Below are positions 16,906-24,040 of a DNA stretch of 36,898 nt, piece after piece. This DNA is from Saprospiraceae bacterium. GTDB taxonomy: Bacteria > Bacteroidota > Bacteroidia > Chitinophagales > Saprospiraceae. Location of the stretch: NCBI GenBank assembly GCA_020846655.1, contig JADLDL010000005.1, positions 1 through 36,898 on the forward strand. Direction: 5' to 3'. The notes under the pieces are model-generated. The model was not told where the DNA came from and searched no databases. It saw nothing but the letters and a program-made list of their open reading frames with translations. Made by a program: the position numbers and the translations under genes. The stretch's first letter is position 1. Each line of letters begins with the position of its first letter.

Positions 16906-18167
16906 CTATGCGCCTGCTCACCAAAATTACCTTGCTCAACCTCTTGCTGGCCTTGGCGGCCTTTGGGGTGGGCGGCGTGCGGGTGTACCACAAATTCCGG
17001 TTCGAGGTGCAGCGCGAAACGGATTTCACCCTGCTCGAAACGATGGATGAAGTGGTGCGCACCATTCAAAGTGGTGTGCCGGCCGCCGATCTGCAAAACC
17101 GCCTGATGCACATCACGCCGCTCGCCGGGCCACAGGCTGCGAAAGATACGTACACCGACACCCTGGCCATGCACCCGGTGCTGAAACGCCCCGAATTGTT
17201 TCGGCGTTTGCAGGCGACCCGTACCATCGACGGCAAAACCTACCGTTTTATGGTGATGAACGTGGTCATCGAGCAAAGCGACATCAGCCGGATCATCAAA
17301 AACGTGCTGACGGACCTGTTCGTCGTGTTGGGCGGTATTCTGCTGGTGTTCAATTTTTTGTTGTCCAAATGGCTGCTCGGCCCCTTGAACCAGACCCTGG
17401 CACAAATTCAAGCCTTCAACCTGACCTCCGGGCAAGTGCCCGAGTTTCCGCGCAGCAGCACCACCGAATTCAGCCAACTCAACACGTTTCTCGCCGGCAT
17501 GCTCGATAAAATCCGGCAAGACTACCACACCCTGAAGGAGTTTTCTGAAAACGCGTCGCACGAAATACAAACCCCGCTGGCTGTCGCCAGCGGCAAACTG
17601 GAACTCCTGCTCGACACCCCCAGCCTCGACGATGCGCAGGTTCAACTGGTGCAGGACGCCCAGCAAGCCCTGTCGCGCTTGTCCAAACTGGGCGAAGCCC
17701 TGCTCCTGCTGACCAAAATCGAAAACCAGGAGTTTGCGCCGCAAACGCCCGTCGATTTTTCGGCCCTGGTGGGCACCGATGTCCAGATTTTTGCCGACCT
17801 GGCCGAACTCAAAGGCCTGCAATTTTCCAGCCGGCTCGAGCCGGGCGTGTCGCTCCGTATCGAGCCCTCGCTGGCGCATATCCTCATCGGCAATTTGTTG
17901 AAAAACGCCATCCGCCACAACCAGGAAGAGGGCTGGATCAGGGTGGCGCTCAGCGCGGACCAGTTTTGTGTCCAAAATTCAGGTCCCGAGCCCGCCGTGC
18001 CGACGGAGCAGTTGTTTGAGCGTTTTCAAAAAAGCAAGCCATCGGGCGCTTCCTTGGGGCTTGGGTTGGCTATTGTGAAAAAAATCTGTACCGCAGAGGG
18101 CTGGGCTGTTTCGTACACCTATGAGGCGGGTACGCATTGTTTGTGCGTTGCGTTTGCAAACGCTTAA
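16902..18167 (+). CDS. Sensor histidine kinase
   Basis: This 421-residue inner-membrane kinase is the partner of the preceding regulator. Membrane helix 1 covers about residues 7-27 and helix 2 about residues 138-158. Between them is a periplasmic domain of about 110 residues with no recognisable fold. The H-box is S-E-N-A-S-H-E-I-Q-T-P-L-A with phospho-accepting His220. The ATPase domain shows the N-box L-L-K-N-A-I-R-H-N near residue 335 and the G-box S-L-G-L-G-L-A-I-V-K-K near residue 390. The G1 region is degenerate (V-Q-N-S-G-P-E), which is common in this Bacteroidota subfamily. The start ATG overlaps the regulator stop codon. The signal is unknown; the downstream TonB receptor suggests a nutrient, metal or envelope cue. 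Confidence 0.93.
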   Translation: MTMRLLTKITLLNLLLALAAFGVGGVRVYHKFRFEVQRETDFTLLETMDEVVRTIQSGVPAADLQNRLMHITPLAGPQAAKDTYTDTLAMHPVLKRPELFRRLQATRTIDGKTYRFMVMNVVIEQSDISRIIKNVLTDLFVVLGGILLVFNFLLSKWLLGPLNQTLAQIQAFNLTSGQVPEFPRSSTTEFSQLNTFLAGMLDKIRQDYHTLKEFSENASHEIQTPLAVASGKLELLLDTPSLDDAQVQLVQDAQQALSRLSKLGEALLLLTKIENQEFAPQTPVDFSALVGTDVQIFADLAELKGLQFSSRLEPGVSLRIEPSLAHILIGNLLKNAIRHNQEEGWIRVALSADQFCVQNSGPEPAVPTEQLFERFQKSKPSGASLGLGLAIVKKICTAEGWAVSYTYEAGTHCLCVAFANA

Positions 18168-18173
18168 CAACTG

Positions 18174-18191
18174 CCTCAGGTTTCCTTCAGA
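18174..18191 (+). promoter_or_regulatory. Direct-repeat site upstream of the TonB receptor gene
   Basis: CCTCAGG (18174-18180) and CTTCAGA (18185-18191) repeat with an 11-base period and match the pair before the response regulator gene (common form CYTCAR-N5-CYTCAR). The second repeat starts 38 bases before the -7-like box at 18223; at the regulator promoter the same distance is 16. The difference is 22 bases, two helical turns, so the sites face the same side of the DNA. Confidence 0.5.
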
Positions 18192-18222
18192 ATCTCTACC
18201 AATTCCGGCCAAACTCGCGGCG

Positions 18223-18230
18223 CACCTTTG
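18223..18230 (+). promoter_or_regulatory. -7-like box (CACCTTTG) for the TonB receptor
   Basis: CACCTTTG differs from TAnnTTTG only by C for the first T. It precedes the start at 18292 by about 60 bases and follows the direct repeats at 18174-18191. Confidence 0.45.
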
Positions 18231-18291
18231 CGGCGAGTTTCCAGTATCGCCCCTTGGCCATATGTTTTATTGCTTAAAATTAGATTCATCC

Positions 18292-20718
18292 ATGCGTACT
18301 CTCCCGTTTTTGACTGCACTGTTTTTGCTGTTGGGCGCCCTGGCCTTGCCGGCACAGCAAACCCTTAAAAATACGATCACCGGCCAAGTCGCCGATGCCC
18401 AAACGGGCGCTGCTGTGGCCTATGCCACGGTTACCCTGTTTGCCCGTGCCGACAGCAGCCTGGCCGGCGGCGCCATCACCGACGAATCGGGCGGCTTCAG
18501 CATCGCTGCCCAGGCCGGCCGCTACTACGCCCGGATCGAGTTTCTGGCCTACCAGCCCTATTGGGTGGGCGATATTGAACTGACCGCCGCCCGGCCCTCG
18601 CGCGAACTGGGCCTGCTGGCGCTCCAGCCCGCCGAAAACCTGCTTGACGAGGTGGTGGTGCAGGCCGAAAAAAGTTCGATGCAACTGGCGCTGGACAAAA
18701 AAATCTTCAATGTGGGAAAAGACCTGGCCAATGCCGGCGGCAACGCGGCCGATGTGTTGAGCAACATCCCTTCGGTGTCGGTCGACGTGGAGGGCAACGT
18801 TAGCCTCCGGGGCACCAACAACGTCCGGATCCTGATCGACGGCAAACCTTCCGGCCTGGTGAGTTTCAAAGGGGCCGACGGCTTGCGGCAGTTGCCGGGC
18901 AACCTCATCGACCGGGTAGAGATCATCACCAACGCATCGGCGCGCTACGAGGCCGAAGGCACCGGCGGTGTCATCAATATTATCTTGAAAAAAGAGCGCA
19001 AAGATGGCTTGAACGGTTCCTTCGATCTCATTGCCGGGTATCCGACCAATTTCGGGTCGGCCATCAACCTGAATTACCGCAAAAAAAACCTGAACCTGTT
19101 CCTCAACTACGGCATTTCGTACCGCAACTCCCCGGGCAACGGCGAAGTGTACCAGGAAGTGTACGACGGCGATACGACCTATATTTACCAGCAAAACAAC
19201 AGCCGCGACCAAAAAGGCTTCAACAACAACATCCGCGGCGGCCTCGATTATTTTTTTAATCCGAAAAACAGCATCACGGCTTCTTATACCTGGCGCCACA
19301 GCAAAAGCAACCGGCTCTCGACCCTGGAATATTTTGACTACCTGTTTTCCAGCACTCAACTGACTGGCATCAGCACCCGCACCCAGGATGAGCAGGAAAT
19401 CGAGCCCAACTCGGAATACGCGTTGAACTACAAAAAAACCTTCGCCCGCGAGGGCCACGAACTGGTAGCCGAAGTGCGCTACCTGGACAACTGGGAAGAC
19501 TCCGACCAGGATTTTGTGCAACGCGCCTTCCTGCCCGATTACACACCGAGCGGCGAAGCCGACTTGCTGCAACATTCCTTCAACAAGGAGACCGAAAAAC
19601 AACTGCTGCTGCAACTCGACTACGTGCAGCCCTTCGGCAAAGAAGGCAAATTTGAAGCCGGCTGGCGCACGAGTTTTCGCGACATGACCAACGATTACCG
19701 GGTGGAACAACTGGCCGGTGGCGTTTGGACGCCCGATCCGGGCCTCACCAATTATTTTGTGTACAACGAAAACATACACGCCGCCTACGGCATTTTCGGC
19801 AACAAAATCAAGCGTTTTTCCTACCAACTAGGCCTCCGCGTGGAAATGACCGACGTCACCACCACGCTCGAACAGACCAACGAGGTGAACCCCCGCGACT
19901 ACACCAACCTGTTTCCGAGCCTGCATTTCACCTACGACCTGAAGAATCAAAATGCCCTGCAACTCAGCTACAGCCGCCGGGTGCGGCGCCCGCGCTACTG
20001 GGATTTGAGCCCCTTTTTCACCTTTACCGACAACCGGAATTTTTTCAGCGGCAACCCCGACCTGGAACCGGAGTTCACGGATGCGTATGAGATTGGGCAC
20101 ATCAAATACATGGAGCAGGGCTCCATCAGTTCGGCCCTCTACTACCGCCACACCACCGGCAAAATCGAGCGCATCCGCCGGGTGGATGAACAGGGCAACG
20201 CCACCACGCGGCCCGAAAACCTGTCGACCGAAGATGCCTTCGGCGCTGAATTTACGGCAGCCTACAGCCCCTACAAATGGTGGAAACTGGACGGCAATTT
20301 CAACTTTTTCCGGGCCATCACCGACGGCGGCAACCTCGGCGCCTCCTTCCAGAGCGATACCTACAGTTGGTTTGCCCGCCTGACCTCGCGGTTTTCATTT
20401 TGGAAAAATACGGACCTGCAACTGCGCGGCAACTACGAATCCCGCGCTCAAACCACGCAAGGCTACCGCAAACCCACCTGGTTCATCGACCTGGCCATCA
20501 GCAAGGATATTTTGAACAACAACGGCACCCTCACGCTCAACGTGTCGGACCTGTTCAACACCCGCCGGCACCGCTCGGTGTCGGAAGGCGATACGTTTTA
20601 CACCTACAACGATTTCCAATGGCGCGCCCGGCAGATCAACCTCACGTTGAACTACCGCCTGCACCAACAGAAAAAAGAGTCGAAAAAGTCGATGGACGAG
20701 GGTGGCGGCGATTTTTGA
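18292..20718 (+). CDS. TonB-dependent receptor, outer-membrane beta-barrel family (OMP_b-brl_3 type)
   Basis: This 808-residue outer-membrane protein has a signal peptide M-R-T-L-P-F-L-T-A-L-F ending near A-L-P-A-Q-Q. It is followed by a carboxypeptidase-regulatory-like domain (I-T-G-Q-V-A-D-A-Q-T-G-A-A-V-A-Y-A) at residues 27-110. The plug domain follows (V-L-S-N-I-P-S-V-S-V-D, V-S-L-R-G-T-N-N-V, I-L-I-D-G-K-P-S-G, and G-T-G-G-V-I-N-I-I-L-K-K) at about residues 120-240. The rest is a barrel with R-R-P-R-Y-W-D-L-S-P-F-F near the middle. This build is typical of Bacteroidota receptors of PF14905 type, often paired with two-component genes. The substrate is unknown, and no SusD partner is present, so a glycan role is not supported. 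An earlier ATG in the frame is inside the upstream kinase gene or lacks a signal peptide. Confidence 0.9.
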   Translation: MRTLPFLTALFLLLGALALPAQQTLKNTITGQVADAQTGAAVAYATVTLFARADSSLAGGAITDESGGFSIAAQAGRYYARIEFLAYQPYWVGDIELTAARPSRELGLLALQPAENLLDEVVVQAEKSSMQLALDKKIFNVGKDLANAGGNAADVLSNIPSVSVDVEGNVSLRGTNNVRILIDGKPSGLVSFKGADGLRQLPGNLIDRVEIITNASARYEAEGTGGVINIILKKERKDGLNGSFDLIAGYPTNFGSAINLNYRKKNLNLFLNYGISYRNSPGNGEVYQEVYDGDTTYIYQQNNSRDQKGFNNNIRGGLDYFFNPKNSITASYTWRHSKSNRLSTLEYFDYLFSSTQLTGISTRTQDEQEIEPNSEYALNYKKTFAREGHELVAEVRYLDNWEDSDQDFVQRAFLPDYTPSGEADLLQHSFNKETEKQLLLQLDYVQPFGKEGKFEAGWRTSFRDMTNDYRVEQLAGGVWTPDPGLTNYFVYNENIHAAYGIFGNKIKRFSYQLGLRVEMTDVTTTLEQTNEVNPRDYTNLFPSLHFTYDLKNQNALQLSYSRRVRRPRYWDLSPFFTFTDNRNFFSGNPDLEPEFTDAYEIGHIKYMEQGSISSALYYRHTTGKIERIRRVDEQGNATTRPENLSTEDAFGAEFTAAYSPYKWWKLDGNFNFFRAITDGGNLGASFQSDTYSWFARLTSRFSFWKNTDLQLRGNYESRAQTTQGYRKPTWFIDLAISKDILNNNGTLTLNVSDLFNTRRHRSVSEGDTFYTYNDFQWRARQINLTLNYRLHQQKKESKKSMDEGGGDF

Positions 20719-20721
20719 ATC

Positions 20722-20790
20722 AAATTTTAAACCACTGAGGGCACTAAGGTTTTCTAAGTGCCCTTAGTGCTCTCAGTGGTTTAAAAATTT
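20722..20790. terminator. Long bidirectional terminator between convergent genes
   Basis: A 21-bp arm at 20729-20749 (AAACCACTGAG...CACTAAGG) pairs with 20762-20782 with a single G-T wobble. A/T runs flank it on both sides (AAATTTT before, AAAAATTTT after), so either strand gives a stem followed by U-rich RNA. An inner alternative pairing also exists (GGGCACT with AGTGCCC). It separates the TonB receptor stop from the subtilase stop. Confidence 0.85.
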
Positions 20791-22808
20791 TAGACTTCTT
20801 TCACATAATTGCCCAGCACCCACTGCTTGTCGGCGATCCGGAACCAGCCGTCGGCCGATTTTTCCAGGATATTCACCAGGGCGCCCAGTTTCAGGGTGGC
20901 CACTTTCGGATTGGCGGTAGAGGGCCCCGTGCGCACAGTCAGCGTGGCGGAGATCACCTTGCCTTTGCGGGCGCCGGCTGTGGACAGCACCTGGATGTAG
21001 TCGGCGCTCACGAATTGGCCATTGCCGATCCGGAACCAGCCGCCCACGCGCTCCAGCAGGTTGACCACATCGCCTTGTTTGAGGATGGCTACTTTGCCGT
21101 TGCTGGTGGAGGGGCCGCTGCGCACGTTGAGGGTAGGGGAGGCCACCCGGCCTTTTGCCACGGTGGGCTGTTGGGTAGGCGTTGTGGTGGGTGTCGTTGT
21201 AGGTGTCGTGGCGATTTGTCCGGCAGTGTTGCGGGCCAGTTGGACGGCTCGCAGGGCATTGACGCGGCCATAGCCATAGAAATCGGAGTGTCCGCTGCTG
21301 TCGTAGGTGCCGGCCGGGCCGATTTTGTCGGCGCTTTGGCGGAGGATATTTTTAATGTCGATCACCGTCAGGTCGGGGTTGGCGCTGAGCAGCAGGGCGC
21401 AAATGCCGGCCATGAGCGGCGCGGCGCTGGAGGTGCCGCCGAATCCGCTGGTATAACCCAGTTCGACGGAGCGGCCGTCGCGGCCCAGGTCGCAGGTGGC
21501 GGTAGTGATGCCCACGCCGGCGTCGCCGTTGGTGGGGGCGCAGATAAATGCATTGGGGCCAAAGAAGGAATAACTGGCACGTTGGTCGAGGCTGTTGGAG
21601 GCGGTCACGCAGAAGCCGTCGGGGTGTGCGGCGAAATCGCTGACGGCGCGGGGCTGGTTGTTGGAAGCAGGGTTGGCGTTGCCGGCGGCAAAAAACATGG
21701 GGATGCCGCGTCCGCCGCGCCCTTCGCGGGCTACTTTGCGCAGGTAATTGGTGACAAAGGTGGACAGGGGCACGGGGCGGGGATAGCCCAGGCTACAGGA
21801 AATAATATCGGCGCCGTTGAGCAGGGCGTGCTCGAAGGCGGCTTTGATGGAGTCGTCGCTGAGGGCGTCCAGTTTGATAAGGATCAGGCGCGCGTTGGGT
21901 GCCGCGCCCACGATGCCCTGGACGTCGAGGGCGCCGGCGGCTACGGCGGCGCAGGAGGTGCCGTGGCTGAACACGCCGAAGGAGCCGTTGCTCAGGCGCA
22001 CGAAGGGCGACACGTCGGCGTTGCGGGCAGTGGCGTTGAGCGGGTTGCGGACTTTGGTGCCGTCGCCGCGCAGTTGTGGGTGGTCGGCGGCAAATCCGGT
22101 ATCGATGACGGCGATTTTCAGGCGGGCATCGCCGGCGCTGCCCAGAAAATTCCAGGCTTCTTTGACGCGGGCGTCGGCGCCGCGTTTGAAATGCGAAGCG
22201 GCGTAGACCGAGTTGGGCACGTCGATGGCCGGGATGGCCTGGCCGGTGTTTTCGAGGTGCCATTGGGTGGCGAAAAACCGGCCCGTGGGGGCCATGAAGG
22301 CGTTGGTGGTGGGGGTGGTGACAAACTCCGGCTCGGCCACCAGCACGATCTTGCTTTTCTGGAGTTCCATCGCGCATTTGACCGGGTTGGGCGATCGCGG
22401 GCTGACGCTCACGCGGTAGGCGCCGGTGCTTACAATTTCTTTGACCGTGAGGCCCAGGCTTTCCAGGGTTTCCTGTTGCTTGAGGTAGTCCGAATCGGCT
22501 ACGAACTCGATGTAGAGGTTGCCGGTGGGGATGAAGGGCGTATCGTTTTCGCCGTCGACGTTCCAGACGTGCGTACCGACGGCCACATCGGGTTCGGCGC
22601 GCAGGGCGTCCAGTTTTTGGTCGATGCCACGTTTGCTGGACACCACTTCGAAGTTTTCGATGGTTTCAGGTCCGGCGGCGCCGCGTTTGGCGGCTTTTTG
22701 TTGTCTGGCGCCGGTGTATTGGACGGCGACCTGCGTTTTGCTTTTGCTGAGGGTGAGGTTTTCGCCGCCGTAGCTAAAGGTGGCTTTGTTGACTTTCTTA
22801 TTGGCCAT
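20790..22808 (-). CDS. S8 subtilisin-like serine protease with two C-terminal SH3b domains
   Basis: The protein has 672 residues. The subtilase triad is complete: Asp236 in A-V-I-D-T-G-F, His282 in S-H-G-T-S-C-A and Ser460 in G-G-T-S-S-A-A-P. Residues 10-170 form a pro-domain-like region that begins F-S-Y-G-G-E-N-L-T-L-S-K-S, as in other bacterial S8 peptidases of this branch. A Thr/Pro linker (T-P-T-T-T-P-T) near residue 530 leads to two bacterial SH3 domains, each with V-R-(S/T)-G-P-S-T and G-W-F-R-I; such domains usually bind peptidoglycan or peptides. The N-terminus M-A-N-K-K-V-N-K shows no signal peptide. Upstream in-frame codons to 22994 are possible, but they do not create one either, and the ATG at 22808 is the natural start. 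It is convergent with the TonB receptor and divergent from the next gene. Confidence 0.9.
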   Translation of the reverse strand: MANKKVNKATFSYGGENLTLSKSKTQVAVQYTGARQQKAAKRGAAGPETIENFEVVSSKRGIDQKLDALRAEPDVAVGTHVWNVDGENDTPFIPTGNLYIEFVADSDYLKQQETLESLGLTVKEIVSTGAYRVSVSPRSPNPVKCAMELQKSKIVLVAEPEFVTTPTTNAFMAPTGRFFATQWHLENTGQAIPAIDVPNSVYAASHFKRGADARVKEAWNFLGSAGDARLKIAVIDTGFAADHPQLRGDGTKVRNPLNATARNADVSPFVRLSNGSFGVFSHGTSCAAVAAGALDVQGIVGAAPNARLILIKLDALSDDSIKAAFEHALLNGADIISCSLGYPRPVPLSTFVTNYLRKVAREGRGGRGIPMFFAAGNANPASNNQPRAVSDFAAHPDGFCVTASNSLDQRASYSFFGPNAFICAPTNGDAGVGITTATCDLGRDGRSVELGYTSGFGGTSSAAPLMAGICALLLSANPDLTVIDIKNILRQSADKIGPAGTYDSSGHSDFYGYGRVNALRAVQLARNTAGQIATTPTTTPTTTPTQQPTVAKGRVASPTLNVRSGPSTSNGKVAILKQGDVVNLLERVGGWFRIGNGQFVSADYIQVLSTAGARKGKVISATLTVRTGPSTANPKVATLKLGALVNILEKSADGWFRIADKQWVLGNYVKEV

Positions 22809-22832
22809 GCTTCGGATAAATTCAGTGGATGA

Positions 22833-22840
22833 CAAAGATG
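22833..22840 (-). promoter_or_regulatory. -7-like box (CATCTTTG) of the subtilase gene
   Basis: On the minus strand CATCTTTG lies 24 bases before the ATG at 22808, matching [T/C]AnnTTTG as seen at other starts in the window. Confidence 0.4.
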
Positions 22841-22910
22841 GAGAAAATTTGCGGATGGGGGGCGTAGAGCATGGATTTTCCGGCCGGGCCGAAAAAAAAC
22901 CAACATGCTC

Positions 22911-22918
22911 TATCTTTG
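22911..22918 (+). promoter_or_regulatory. -7 box (TATCTTTG) before the unknown gene at 22979
   Basis: TATCTTTG matches TAnnTTTG and precedes the ATG at 22979 by 60 bases. It also argues against the in-frame ATG at 22871, which would lie upstream of the transcription start. Confidence 0.5.
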
Positions 22919-22978
22919 GCGGGAAAGGGTCGGGAGGATGCTTTGCCGCGACCGTACAACGCAAAAAACGCTTTTGAT

Positions 22979-23620
22979 ATGGTGCGTACTGCACAAATTC
23001 GTTTTATAAAAAAGGTCCCGGAAACGTTTCTGGAGCGGGCCGGAGCGCTGCTTTCAGGGACTTCATTCATGGGGATCAACCTGGAAGCGCTCCGCCTCCA
23101 GTGGGGCGAGCGGCCTTTGATCGAGGGAAAAGGATCGATTTGGCTGTGGTTTTGGGATCCCCGACAGGCTGCCCGTCGGGTGCTGCACCTGAGTTTTGGC
23201 GACGGCCTGGTTGCGGCATCTCCTGCCGAAGAGTGGTTCGATATTTCGATGCTTGACCCGGCTGCGGCCCCGGCGCGCCAAATTGAACTGGGTTTTGGCG
23301 GAGGGGCTACTGGTTTGCTGCGCCTGCAACTGCTCTGCCGGCGGCATGCTGAAACCTTGACAACGCCGGATGATATCCGGCGTTATAGCCACTTTTTTAA
23401 GGAGGAGAATTCACTTCCGGATGTACTTCTGGTGGAACACGATGTGGTGGAACGGCTTGTTTTTCAGTTGGAAGGAGGCCGGAGCCTGATCCTGGAGCGC
23501 GAAGACCAAATCGGTGTTTTCAAGTTGTATGTAAACGACGATGCCCAACTTGAGGCGATTTGGGCTGAGGTGGCAAGCCCCGAATGGGGGCGGGTAGAGG
23601 TGGTGGAGGTGAGCGGCTAA
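22979..23620 (+). CDS. Uncharacterised soluble protein
   Basis: This 213-residue protein starts M-V-R-T-A-Q-I-R-F-I-K-K-V-P and is not recognised as any family. It has no signal peptide and no membrane segment. It is rich in beta-type stretches (G-S-I-W-L-W-F-W-D-P, V-L-H-L-S-F-G-D-G, I-E-L-G-F-G-G-G) with a C-terminal acidic strand-rich part (L-V-E-H-D-V-V-E-R-L-V-F-Q-L-E-G-G). The frame is open from 22871, but the promoter box at 22911 favours the ATG at 22979. Its TAA stop overlaps by three bases with the stop of the XRE gene on the opposite strand, so the two are convergent without room for a terminator. The GC content looks like the surrounding genes. Confidence 0.6.
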   Translation: MVRTAQIRFIKKVPETFLERAGALLSGTSFMGINLEALRLQWGERPLIEGKGSIWLWFWDPRQAARRVLHLSFGDGLVAASPAEEWFDISMLDPAAAPARQIELGFGGGATGLLRLQLLCRRHAETLTTPDDIRRYSHFFKEENSLPDVLLVEHDVVERLVFQLEGGRSLILEREDQIGVFKLYVNDDAQLEAIWAEVASPEWGRVEVVEVSG

Positions 23621-23868
23621 TCTGCCGGCAAATCGTTGGGCCACTCAAATTCGAAGAGTTCTTTCACTTGAACCTCTAACGCAGTGGCGATACTGAAAAG
23701 TTGACTTACACTGGTGTTGATTATTCCTCTTTCAATTCTGGAGATTTGGCTTAGTTCCAAATCTGCTTTCCATGCCAATTCTTCCTGCGACAAATGCTTC
23801 ATTTGTCGAACAGTCCTGAGACGATTGCCTAAGGCTTTTAGAAATTGCACATGGCGCGTTTGCTTCAC
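23617..23868 (-). CDS. Small XRE-family (Cro/C1-type) HTH transcriptional regulator
   Basis: This 83-residue protein is essentially one helix-turn-helix domain: L-G-N-R-L-R-T-V-R, Q-E-E-L-A-W-K-A-D, L-S-Q-I-S-R-I-E-R-G, then L-F-S-I-A-T-A-L-E-V and K-E-L-F-E-F. This is the HTH_3 pattern seen in phage repressors, restriction-modification controllers and island regulators. The start is the GTG at 23868; no in-frame ATG is available near it. A perfect 20-bp palindrome lies 32 bases upstream (23901-23920) and is the obvious operator. The gene is divergent from the large lipoprotein gene, whose start is 172 bases away, so the regulator may control it. No ligand or dimerisation domain beyond the HTH is present. 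Confidence 0.88.
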   Translation of the reverse strand: MKQTRHVQFLKALGNRLRTVRQMKHLSQEELAWKADLELSQISRIERGIINTSVSQLFSIATALEVQVKELFEFEWPNDLPAD

Positions 23869-23900
23869 CCCGCCATGTTCCGGGTAAACAGTAAATTTTG

Positions 23901-23920
23901 TTTAGGCAAATTTGCCTAAA
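23901..23920. promoter_or_regulatory. Perfect 20-bp palindrome, probable operator of the XRE regulator
   Basis: TTTAGGCAAA is followed directly by its reverse complement TTTGCCTAAA. It lies between the XRE gene and the lipoprotein gene. Its centre also reads CAAATTTG on both strands, a loose match to the -7 box, so the operator may overlap a promoter. Confidence 0.7.
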
Positions 23921-24040
23921 TTCAAACCTGGCCACTAGATTTGCTGCATTGTATCACCGGAGAAGCAACGTCCAATAAGTCAGGATATACCCTCTGATAC
24001 CAACGGCAAACAACATTGCGGATCCTTCAAAACCACATTT

